Below, piece after piece: positions 51,172-62,419 of a stretch of 64,000 nucleotides of DNA (its first letter is position 1; every line of letters starts with the position of its first letter). The notes beneath the pieces are model-generated. The model worked only from the letters and a program-made list of their open reading frames with translations, made no database searches and had not been told where the DNA came from. This DNA comes from Saccoglossus kowalevskii. Its lineage: Eukaryota; Hemichordata; Enteropneusta; Harrimaniidae. The DNA lies in assembly GCF_000003605.2 (NCBI RefSeq), contig NW_003148770.1, positions 686,973-750,972 of the forward strand, written 5' to 3'. Both the position numbers and the translations under genes were made by a program.

Positions 51172-51383
51172 TACTGTAGAATACTTTATTTTCGCTTGGA
51201 ATTTATTTTCGCTATTTTCGCTGAAGGGATGATTCCGTGAAAATAAAATACAGCGAATATACTTTTTTTCCTATATTTCACATTAAACTCATGAAAAATC
51301 AGTGAAAATAAATTCAAAGCAAAACGCCCAAAAAGCCTTTTCAGCAAAAATTAATTCCAGCGAAAATAAAGTTTTCCACAGTA
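51172..51383. mobile_element. TACTGTAG palindromic MITE, copy 2
   Basis: TACTGTAGAATACTTTATTT ... AAGTTTTCCACAGTA, homologous to 10810-11022. The inverted pair TATTTTCGCTTGGAATTTAT / AAATTAATTCCAGCGAAAAT is better preserved here than in copy 1, so this copy is probably younger. Confidence 0.82.
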
Positions 51384-53250
51384 ATCCTTTTTTTCCAAAA
51401 AAATATATATAATGCAAGTTAAAACAATCCACACGCAAGCATAACTTCAAACTTACGTATCTGAGAGCTTGAGTAAATGCCTTTTTGGCTACACAGCCTA
51501 ACACCTTACAGTCAGGCCAATCAGAGAGAAGTTTATTTTTCTTGACAGTTTTTTTTGACGAATCAATTTTTTTCTTTTATATATGCTTCGACTTAACTGG
51601 AGAGCTTCGTCGATCAAGCAGCTATCCAATGAAAGACGTGAATTTATGCATCGAGTCACTCGTTGCATCAATATATGGTAGCGATGAACTTTCAACAACA
51701 TGCCACTGTCTTTCAAGCTGTCAGAGCGATGTTTTCTAATTCTATTCGCGTAGACTGAATAAATGTTCCAATCTATATGCATTGCTTTGAAGCATTTATT
51801 TCTTGCCTCATGCCCGTAGTAGTGTTTATGTCGTGAGTAAAAAAAGATTGAAGTTGTTGTTGTTTTTACTGTGTGTTGCGATCTTCAATAAGAATTCCAT
51901 GGTTTCGTAAACTCGCTATGTCAAAGGTAACAGGGCGTAACATCAGCGAGTACCAATAGAGGGCTGTCACGTTTTACAAAATTTCTTTTTAAATTGCTTG
52001 GCAATAATAATTTCAGTGCTATGTTCTGCATACAAAGTTTGAAGTTGAACGCGAATTAAAAGGATGCACACTTAGATCGAACTACTGTGTTAGAAATCCG
52101 GTCTCGAACTCCGCACAGTTCAATGGTTTAATGCGCATTACTTATCACTGCACAAAGTCATTTGCATATTCTACAAGACTCTGACGGTTAACAAAGTTAT
52201 GCGTAAGTCACTTGATTACTTTAATTACTTTAATCAGACGTTTCACGTCCTGAAATGAAATGTTCAGTTAATTAGATTACAATATACACGACTTGCGTTA
52301 GAAAAGTGCAATCCTTTCCTAGATGCAAAAGCATTAGATTGTACATTAAATGACTAACTTTATAAACTTACTAGAACCTCTGTGTTCTATAGCTGTTAGA
52401 CGCGCAAAATCGAACCCGTTCAAGCCAGAAATAGTATTGAAATATTGACCAGAATACAAGATGAACTGATTTGTTAGGAAACCCTTTCAGTGAAATTGGT
52501 CTTTAATGTTTCTTTTGCAACTATATACGTTAACAGGACGTTTTTTTCTTCTCAGTTTTAGTGTATCACGTGAGCCATTTCACTACAGTAACATTACCTT
52601 GCAAAACATAGTCCGCGAAAAAATGGTTCGTATTTACGTTTTTACTGATGAGTCTGACATTAATAAATAGTTCGGATGTCACATACGTTTTTTTCCACTT
52701 TTTGTGATACGTTTTCAGATGTAACAGGTACAAAAAAATGGCCGTGCTTAGTGAGGTGATTGACCACAAAATTGAAGGCTGCGTTGATAACAAACGTGGA
52801 TGCGAAACAGATGATTCTAACACAATGTTGAAAAAAAGTTCCAGTGATCTCCCAAAATATGACATATTAACCCAAAACGGGACATGAATTTCTTTCGGAT
52901 AATTATCGTTTACCTGTTTTGGATGTGTTTAAAACTATCGCTAATATTATAGAACCAAACAAGCTGTGACATGCATTAACACTCCGTAATCTATGAAAGT
53001 GTTATTTTTGTTTGTAGCAAAACATGACTACTGATATAATTTGTATATCTGTACCATTCTTTGGATTTGACTGTGACAATTTCAATTTCATGTCATGACG
53101 TGTACACAAAATTCAATGATGCAAATCTACCGTTGCTTGGCAACGAAAACAATGGGTTGCACGTACTATTTATAAACACGTTGAGAGTGCAAACACGTGT
53201 ATTGTAGAGAGTCGGTATGAAGGTATGAAGAAAACGTGTGTTGGGCGAAT
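51384..53250. other. Intergenic, no gene seen
   Basis: No recognisable coding region or repeat that I can define. Confidence 0.5.
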
Positions 53251-54255
53251 ATAGACGAGGCAGGGTACGAAACCTGATTCATATCTTTCAATATACCTGT
53301 AACAGTTGTATCTACACCTCTAAAAGTGTTGCTATCTCACCTTTCTCAATTTCTAACACCTAACAAATATACAATGCAATTATACCCCCCCCCCCCATAA
53401 TGGTCCTGGCAGTTGCATTAGCCTTTTCTCTATATACATATACCTTAGTTTTATAGTAACAAACACTCATCCTTATAGATGTGATGTTATGAATGAAGAA
53501 AACTTTTCCTTGCGAAACTTATTTATATTCAATTATCTTATATAGAAAACAGGAAAATGTGTTAATTTGGGTCTCTCATACAATGCTATTTGTGTTACGT
53601 TCTGAAATGTACACAGAATTGTTAGTATGGTGTATTCGTAATTTACTTATTCATTACTCTCTCGGGTTAAATGCAAATAGGAGTGTGGTAGATCGTATCT
53701 AACTCGATTGTCTTACAGTACTCCATCATGGTTGTCAAATTGATACAAACAATCATAACATATTAGCTTGCATACACAGTAACCATCTGATGAATATGGA
53801 TGAGGAATGGAGTGACGAAAATAGTCAGGTAACAAAAATTCAGCCATGTAAAATAAGGATCCATTTAATGATGGGATACATCAATTCAATATCCCAATGC
53901 AATAACTATTGTGGTTTTCTTCTGGTTGTTTTGAAAGCCAGTGCACATTATCATCGCGATAATCGGGTCACGTGGTGCCATATTATACGCATAAACAACT
54001 TTAATTGATCCATCCAATTTTACTAAAATGTATTAATCAATAAATTAATTATTGATAACTACAACCGACAATCTGTCAGCGTTCATCTTTTCAATTGTTA
54101 TCACCCGTCGATTGATTGATTCAATAACATTTATGTGTTATGAAAAACATGTTTGCTCTAAATGATTTATATACTTTGGGGACATTTGTTTTTGCACGCT
54201 TAGTAACATTAGAGACATAACTTACTCAGTACTGACTAGTAAATGCTATTATTAT
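53250..54255. repeat. Local segmental duplication, unit 1
   Basis: Matches about 54625-56035 in the same order and orientation. Long shared strings include TCTTATATAGAAAACAGGAA, TGAAATGTACACAGAATTGT, CATTTAATGATGGGATACAT, TTATCATCGCGATAATCGGG and CAATCTGTCAGCGTTCATCT. Similarity looks high (roughly nine in ten bases) over the last 600 bp. No protein is conserved between the copies. Confidence 0.88.
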
Positions 54256-54257
54256 AC

Positions 54258-54480
54258 ACCTGTCACCGTAACGACATAAGTGCCGTAATTTTGCGGTATT
54301 GCACTGAGTATTTTCATCCAACCATATAAGGAAACGCGATTTCCAAATATGGAAATCCGTCCTCTAATAATAAATACAAACATGGCTGCCACCAGGGTTT
54401 GACCGGACTCCACACAAAGAAGTTCGCTAAATCTAAACGTTTTGAATTTCGGCATTTCCATGATGTATTTCTGCGAGGAA
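54258..54480. repeat. Dispersed repeat also seen at 1107-1225
   Basis: GTGCCGTAATTTTGCGGTAT, ATTTTCATCCAACCATATAA and GGAAACGCGATTTCCAAATA correspond to GTGCCGTAATTTTGTGGAAT, ATTTTCATCCTACCATATTA and GGAAATGTGAATTCCAAATA in TMTC2 intron 9. The ends are not defined. Confidence 0.6.
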
Positions 54481-54487
54481 AAGATCT

Positions 54488-54600
54488 ATAATAATAATAA
54501 GGTTATTACGAGGATACTGCAGAGTAGGTCGATACTGTCACTGTACTGTCTTCGTGCATACTTTGCAGTATCCTCGTAATTACCTCATATTATAGCAACG
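54488..54600. mobile_element. Fold-back repeat of about 110 bp
   Basis: GGTTATTACGAGGATACTGC (54501-54520) pairs with GCAGTATCCTCGTAATTACC (54565-54584), with TAATA/TATTA-rich flanks continuing the pairing. The central loop is about 45 bp. It lies between the two duplication units. Confidence 0.7.
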
Positions 54601-54624
54601 AACGTGACAATTCTCTACAGCCAG

Positions 54625-56035
54625 TTCCCTCTGAGATGGGTAACCAACCTGACTCGTATTCGTCAATTCACCCCAAAACGTGATGCTACTTCGTATTTCT
54701 CAATTTCTAACACGAGACCAGTGTTAACAATATAATATGCTATTATACTCCCCCATACATGGTCTTGGCAGGTGCATTAGCCTTTTCTCATTATATACCT
54801 TTAAAGTTTTATACATTTGTTATGTGACTTTAAAAGATGGTTTAGTGCTGTAAACTGTTACGTTTTTTTAATGATTAGGCGGGTTATGATCCAGTCTCTA
54901 AAGCACATATAATACATCAGACGTGTATCGTTTAGTAAGGAGTGACATGTAATTAATTTCACTATAAACCAATAGTATCACGTCATCGTTATGCGGGTTC
55001 ATAGCTCTTCTTGTATCAATCTTTAGTCTTTGTGGTAGTATTTCAGTCATTTGTGATACATTTGGTGACACTACATTTGGTATTTTCAGACACTGAGATT
55101 TAATGACACAAAATATACCAGAAATGACTATAATACCATTACAAAGACTATGGGATATGAAGTAATATGGCTATGAAAATAATATAAACTCCTCGAAGAC
55201 TTATCTTATGGATGTGATGTCATGAATAAAGAAACCTTGTTGTGCTTCACTGTGATACTTATTTATATTTAAGTATCTTATATAGAACACGGGAAAATAT
55301 GTAAATTTGGTTCTTTCTAACACTGCCAATTGTGACAACTGTGTTCCTTTCTGAAATGTACACAGAATTGTTATGGTGTAGTCATTACTCTCTTGGGTTA
55401 AATTACAGTGGCAGTGTGGTAAGTAGTTTGTATCAAAAACAACTGTCTTACAGTACTTTATCATAGTTGTTTCAATTCGTCTCTGTGTCGCTTCTGGTCA
55501 AATGCATACAAACGATCATAACATATTAGCTTGCATACTATCTGATGAATATGGATGAGGGATAGAGTGACCCACATCGTCTCACTAAAAGCGGAGTGCA
55601 GGTAACAAAAAGGCAGCCATGTAACTACAACGATCCATTTAATGATGGGATACATCAATACAATATCTCAATGCAATAAATATTGTGGTTTTCTTCTGGT
55701 TGTTTTGCAAGCCAGTGCACATTATCATCGCGATAATCGGGTCACGTGGTGCCGTATTATATGCATCAACAACTTTAATTGTTCCATCCAATTTTAATAA
55801 CATGTATTAATTAATAAATTAATTATTGATAACTACGACTGACAATCTGTCAGCGTTCATCTTTTGAATTTTTGTCAGCTGTCGATTAGTTATTTGATTG
55901 ATTGATTGATTCAATAACAACTGTGTGTTATTTGCTCTAAAAACATTATACACTTTGGGGACATAGTTTTTGTGTACGTATAGTAACACTGGAGACATAA
56001 CAAACTCAGTACTGACTACTATATGCTATTATAGT
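54625..56035. repeat. Local segmental duplication, unit 2, with a roughly 400-bp insertion
   Basis: Homologous to unit 1 apart from about 54800-55195, which unit 1 lacks. That insertion contains an inverted pair (AGTCTTTGTGGTAGTATTTC at about 55025 against TACCATTACAAAGACT at about 55134), so it may itself be a mobile element. The order of units is head to tail. Confidence 0.85.
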
Positions 56036-56180
56036 AAAGTACGTGACAATTCGTTAGTGTTAGTACGTGTTTAGAATTGTGCGTGTATTTGGCGAACACT
56101 GCAGAAATACAAATTAGATTCAATTTCATTTCTGCTGTCTTCATGGCGTTGCTGGAATTGGCCAATTGTTTTATTCTTAT

Positions 56181-56343
56181 TTAAAGCGGAGAGTCGTCAC
56201 CTGCGCATGCGTCAGATGGCCATAGCGTGTCATTGTTTACAAACAAGCGTCTACCCCTGAGCCTTTGCGTTTTAGCGTGGTTTGTTATCGTCGCTTGGGA
56301 CTCAATTCCCGCGCGTGCGCAGGTGACGACTTTCTTGCTTTAA
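56181..56343. mobile_element. Family C MITE, copy 3 (reverse orientation)
   Basis: TTAAAGCGGAGAGTCGTCAC ... GGTGACGACTTTCTTGCTTTAA (read as overlapping motifs). The core is the reverse complement of copy 1: GATGGCCATAGCGTGTCATT, GTTTACAAACAAGCGTCTAC and GGGACTCAATTCCCGCGCGT. TTAA is present at both ends. Confidence 0.87.
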
Positions 56344-58477
56344 GTATGAAATGGTATAATATGCGAAATTGGGTAAAAATGATACAGCTATCTTCGTATT
56401 TTCTAGTTGGTAGTTATAAACCATTTTGTAGTTTATGCATTGCGTTTCAGGCTCTTCAACTATTTCAAATTAGGGAATTTTAGCCGCTAACAATTGCGGG
56501 ATCTTCATTCATGTTTTTCGATATTTTCTTATAAACATTTGAACAATCCATGCTAGAACTGCCTGTGGTGATCTGTACAGATGGCGGGGTTCACGTAGAA
56601 GTCTATTTTAATATAATATTGTCAAAATATTTGAGATATTGCGTCTTTTTGGTTTTGTGTTCTGCCAAATGTAAATGACGATACATACACCTGTTAATGT
56701 ATGTAAATACTATGTAAAATAATGTACATAATCAATGATATGTATGCGTATATTTGTTTTAACTTCACATAACGTATTAGATGATGACATATTAATAACA
56801 GTCAGTCTCCGCGGGCTCATAGTTTAACCATTTTTTTTTTCGATTATATGGCTGAGCTGATTCAGTTTTATCTTGAAAGTGCATTTGTGAATAATCGAGT
56901 AATTACTCCGGCCGAGACAAATGCTTATTTTCAGTTTTGACATTAATTACCCCACGTGGCTATGCTCGTCATAGTTTTGTGTATGACAAATGTTATGTCA
57001 TCCTATGAATACGAAGCTAAGAATAGTTTCAGTGGGATTTATTCCCACTTTTAAAATCAATTATTTACGTAAACCCATTGGTGGTTCACAGTAAAACACT
57101 ACTGATTTTATCAGAATCATTTCCAGAGAGATTAATATGATGGAGATGTAGCACGTGGACTCAATATCCGGGCCATGAATACAGAAAGGTGATTGGACGA
57201 CAGCCTGCATGATGCACTGCGATGATTTCCGAATTAGGCCCTGATTACGAATAGCAAATATTATATTTCTAAAATTGGTCGAGCTGTGTCTTGCGATGAG
57301 ATAACAAATCAAAATCATGGAAATTATAATATAGTAGTTGATGGAAGAGACAAATTATTTATTCCCACACAAAAATACAGGGGATGTTCAATTGGCGATG
57401 ACACGTTTTTTGCGGATACAATAGAAAAAAGATACATTTAGATTTTTTTAGAAAACAATAAAAATGGTTTTCAGATAATTGATACCGCACATGGTATACA
57501 GAATTGCTATGAGCCTCAAAAATAATTCGCAAAGTAAAACAAACCTCGAAAATAACGTAATATAAATATATCTGCAAATATTCCTTACTTTACTCGCAAA
57601 ACACTAGAGCTCACACGCGACCCATCGACGGCAGTATGGGAAACGTTCGAAAACGACAGGGTTATTATTGATGCGGGACTGTGAATCGTAGGTACATAGC
57701 AAAGCTAAAATGCACCGCGAGAGAGACATTATGGAGAAGGCTTAACGTGTAGATTACGTATTAATGTATCATAGTTGTGCACTTCCGCGAAATATAACTA
57801 ATCCATCTGTGATCACGCGTTTCAATCCAAAACAGAAATACCATTACAACCGAAATTACGCCACACCGGTTGTAATTACATTGTGTAATTACAAATTATT
57901 ACAATTAATTGAGGAAAAAAAATTGTACCGTGCCGATGCCCCTGACGGTATGTTGTCAGGGAAATAAAATTTTTAGTCACGTATTTCCTGTACCCTCTCC
58001 TTGACTTTGTGTTCACCCTAACTCGAGTACAATTGTCTCGTCATTAATTACATTCTTACAGTATAAAAAATTGGATCGTGGACGAAAGTATTTTTTTATG
58101 ACAATATGTCACATCGAATTAAAATTACTGGTAGTGCATTGTCGATACAAATTTTCGCTTACATGGAATTGGCGGGACAGGGGGACATATTGATGATTAC
58201 TTTCTACGTTTCGAATTAGTGATACTTGTTTTCCCATCAAAGGGAATGTCGTCCGTGTAATTACATGAACAATAGACGCAATTTCTCGTGAATATCACGC
58301 GGCAGTTGTCGATGTTCGCCGATAATCGCCGAACGAGAGCTTGTAATTACGATTGTCAACTCAACGTTTCTACACCATCTTTTTAAATTTACGCATACAT
58401 ACGTTAAACCCTGGACACTGGTTTCAAGCTAAAATTCCCCGATGAGTTTCAACTGACGTCTTTCCCCGTCGGACTGG
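56344..58477. other. Intergenic, no gene seen
   Basis: AT-rich sequence without recognisable genes or definable repeats. Confidence 0.5.
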
Positions 58478-58610
58478 TTAAAGCGCAGTGGTCGTCGTGC
58501 AGCGCGTGTTCGAATTTCATGTAAATAAACAATGTATTTTACACGCGTTGTATACGTCGCTATGAGTTCCATATCGAACAGGACGCGGCACGACAACTCC
58601 CGCCCTTTAA
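58478..58610. mobile_element. Family A MITE, copy 3
   Basis: 133 bp with TTAA at both ends: TTAAAGCGCAGTGGTCGTCG ... CGACAACTCCCGCCCTTTAA. The core is ATTTCATGTAAATAAACAAT, GTATTTTACACGCGTTGTAT and ACGTCGCTATGAGTTCCATA. Confidence 0.88.
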
Positions 58611-61600
58611 GACTGTTGAATTCCAGACGACAGATTTGGTTGGACCATGAACGTACGAATACATGTGTTTGAACAAATCCTTGTTCGCTGACAGATATTC
58701 ACTGAAAAACAACGAATTACAACGAATATATACATGTAGTATTAAGCTCTTTAGTAACTAGTTACATTTTCTGTCAATTCCTCTAACATATTTATTTCAT
58801 ATGTTGTCGTTGTGGTGCTCCGTGTGCATCATTGAGTCAAACAACGCACTAAGTAACGCGTGGCCGATTTGTAAAGTGTTTCTTATAAATAATAAATGCA
58901 GCCGAGACATTCTTTTTTTAAATAAATAATCATGTCAAAGTACAAAGGTACAATTGTTTCTAACATATATATATATATGATGCAGGTAAGCAGTGGAGAG
59001 ATTTTCACTGGATTGCTCACCGCGCAGAAATAAAAATCGTCAGATTGAGAGTTGGGTTGACATTCTGCTTGACCCCAGACTGGAAGTATAATGTTTGACA
59101 AGCAGTGTTTTTTGCCATCTAAAATATTCAGTTTAAAAAATTGGAAAACGAGTATAAAAAAATAAACTTGGAATAGAACAAATATAAATTCTTGCACCGA
59201 AAACGATACTTTATATTACTGGTTTGGATATCTTGTATTACTAGTTGAACACATTACATTACTGTACTGCTGTCATTAATGATAAAGTACGTACTAAAAC
59301 AACCAGTGCGCATACGTATTAGAGAATAGCCACATTGACAACAGAGCAATTATCGTTGCACAAATTTTAAAATACGTCTAATCTTGACCAACATCATTTA
59401 TTTTTTATTTTTATATTAATCTTAAATTTGTTATTTGCAGAGGTTTATCTCAATTATCCGAATTTATCAAGTATAACTATCAATCTTAGCAGTAATCGTG
59501 AATGCAGTAGCGATATTGATAATATATTTTATAATCTCGTTCAAGAACGCATTTTTCACAAACAGCAATATCATTTCGTTAGTATAAATTGTTTACACTT
59601 CAAAATATTACACAATTTGTTGATTACACCTTTATATATTTATCAATGTATATTATATTTTCAATAATTTATGTGGACGTTATTATATTAGATGAAAAGA
59701 CGAAGATGTTCCAATAACAGTGCAATTCGTTTTTACATAGATTCTTGATCGCGAAGCTAAGAGAGAAATACACAAGAACAAACTCTTGATTTTAATACGA
59801 TACGAAATCTATGCAACCCACATTTGCCAGCTTCCAGGATACCGTTATTATACGTACCTTGTATGCGGCAAATGATATAGATAACTAGTGTGGCGCCGAA
59901 ATAATAAAAACATCGTAATTTGTGCGTATATATGTATGAGTACAGTTATATATTCCTTTGCCGTACATACGCATGATTTGGTTTATAAAAAACGTTTTCA
60001 CTATCTATCGCTTGTGGGATAATTACGTTAGCGATTTCACGATGAATACCACCGTGGTCATTAAAAAAAACGATGGTTTACGCGACTTTGCCGGGTATTA
60101 CGCGTCGGGTTGTTTACGTCTCATTTATTACTCGGGGTTGTAGCTATGCTTAAATGTAAAAGTTTTTGATATGGTTCGGGTCACCGCTATCGGGTATTGC
60201 GTTCTATTCAGTTCGATTACGTTGGAGAATTTTAGGATTGTTCATGACATTCACTTTGACCGCTTCCTACATAACTAATTTTGTCGCACTACATGTTACC
60301 GGGAGTTAACGGGACGTCAAAAATGTAATAGGTGAGTTGTAATTTTGTGTTTAGAACACACCTAGCGTACGGGCGAGGATGAAATAAACGAAAGACTTGA
60401 TGAAGTAATCGGACACGATATAACGTGACATTCTAACCCACAAGTTTCCCATTCAATGTTCCGTGCTTCATTGCGTATACAGTTTCCTCTAAGCTACCCG
60501 TTCGTTACAGTGATATCAGATGAAATAATCTATGACAAGCAATAGAACCAGCTTATTTAAAAATAATTATAGAAACCGAATACAAATACAAAATTTCGTA
60601 GTTGATTATGAGGTGATTCTCCGCACATGTATGCATTATATAGGTGGAGCGGAAAATGAACACGACACAATATTTTAGATTTTCTTGCGGCAGTCATTTT
60701 CAAATGAGCTCTTGTACACACCGCCCACCTCAGGACAACACACACTGTATCTTTTTATCATGGAAACAACTACAATAAGGCTTTAGTTAAACAGTCTCGG
60801 AGTGTTATAATAATCTGGGCATACTATTTGTTTGTTACCTTCATACCTGACATTAACACTGCACAAACACGCTTGTTACGCTGAACACCTCGAAGACAAA
60901 ACTTGGCGTATACTACATGTGAAAGAAGATCTATTGATTCAATATATGCGATAACAGGGATGGTCATTCGATTAAAACGCGCTTAACAAAAATCACCTCT
61001 GGAACTATTTTCACGTTATTGGTGTTAAGAATAGGTTGAACCGATACCTGTATTATACCTAAAGGATGTCATCAATACCCTAAAGTTGTTGCGTTGATTG
61101 GCTTATCCGGGGATGGATGTATATTTTAATTATGTCCACGCAATATTATCAAAATTACCAAAGTCATAATATTTTGTTGATGACTGAGGGACATCATCTT
61201 TTAAGTGATGAAGTAAAGGAGATCGAGCTTGTTTCCATAGAGACACGTGCACATTTACATTATTTCCAAATGTGGATATTGCTAGTAGCACACACATGTA
61301 CATTACCATTACCCTAGAGTCTATGCTAATACCAAGGTGTGTTTGAGTAGTTCTATGGAACTATCCTAATATGTATACGTTTTCAAATTCCATTCAGTCT
61401 CTTTGCTTCGTGCCAGGTTTCCCTGCGTGTGCAGAACGCTAAATGTGTAGTTTCGCTGTGCCATGATATATTATCGTTATGTGTGGAGTGCGCTGTATGT
61501 GTTTCGCTGTACCATGGTGGATTATCGCTACATGTGCATGTAGTCTTCCCAGGGTAGTCATCGTGCTCATTCGATTATACACAGTAATCGGTATTCACAT

Positions 61601-61800
61601 ATAAACAGACAAATTCTGATAAACACGAATAATACACGAGTAATGTGTCTCTAGTATTCCATGCGCAAGATACTAAAGTACTCTGTAGTGCAATTATTCA
61701 TTGGGATCTATTTTCACTCATTTCGCTGATAGCCAAATGTGCCAAATTAAAACCCACTGAATATGCAAAGTTAATGTATTGTTTCTTTCACAACCCAGTT
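58611..61800. other. Intergenic, no gene seen
   Basis: Contains a short fragment resembling family C (AACAACGCACTAAGTAACGC at about 58840), an AT microsatellite near 58965-58978 and the partial hairpin repeat at 59287-59330. No coding region is supported. Confidence 0.5.
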
Positions 61801-62419
61801 ATTTAAAATCTAGTAAATATCTCTACAACGTCGAATTTAAGCACAGGTAATGTTTCCCTTTCTACAAAAAAAATAATGTACGCTTACGTGATACATATTA
61901 TGAATTTAAAACCTAGTAAATATCCATGTAACGTCGAATCATTAAACACAGGTAATATTTCCCTTTCTACAAAAAATAAGGTACGCTTACGTGATACATA
62001 TTGTGAATTTAAAACCTAGTAAATATCCATGTAACGTCGAATTATTAAACACAGGTAATATTTCCCTTTCTACAAAAAATAATGTACGCTTACGTGATAC
62101 ATATTGTGAATTTAAAACCTAGTAAATATCCATGTTACGTCAAATTATTAAACACAGGTAATATTTCCCTTTCTACAAACAAATAATGTACGCTTACGTG
62201 ATACATATTGTGAATTTAAAACCTAGTAAATATCCATGTTACGTCGAATTACTAAACACAGGTAATATTTCCCTTTCTACAAAAAAATAATGTACGCTTA
62301 CGTGATACATATTGTGAATTTAAAACCTAGTAAATATCCATGTTACGTCGAATTATTAAACACAGGTAATATTTCCCTTTCTACAAAAAATAATGTACGC
62401 TTGCGTGATACATATTGCA
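61801..62419. repeat. 103-bp satellite-like tandem repeat, six copies
   Basis: Units begin ATTTAAAACCTAGTAAATAT, continue with CCATGTAACGTCGAATTATT, AAACACAGGTAATATTTCCC, TTTCTACAAAAAATAATGTA and CGCTTACGTGATACATATTG. The first copy is the most divergent and lengths vary only in the A-run, which points to recent amplification of units 2-6. Confidence 0.95.

Noticed and set aside
52400-52440. GGGTTCGAT-like string on the minus strand as a tRNA B box
   Set aside because: No matching A box, acceptor stem or anticodon stem can be drawn around it. No tRNA was found elsewhere in the window either.
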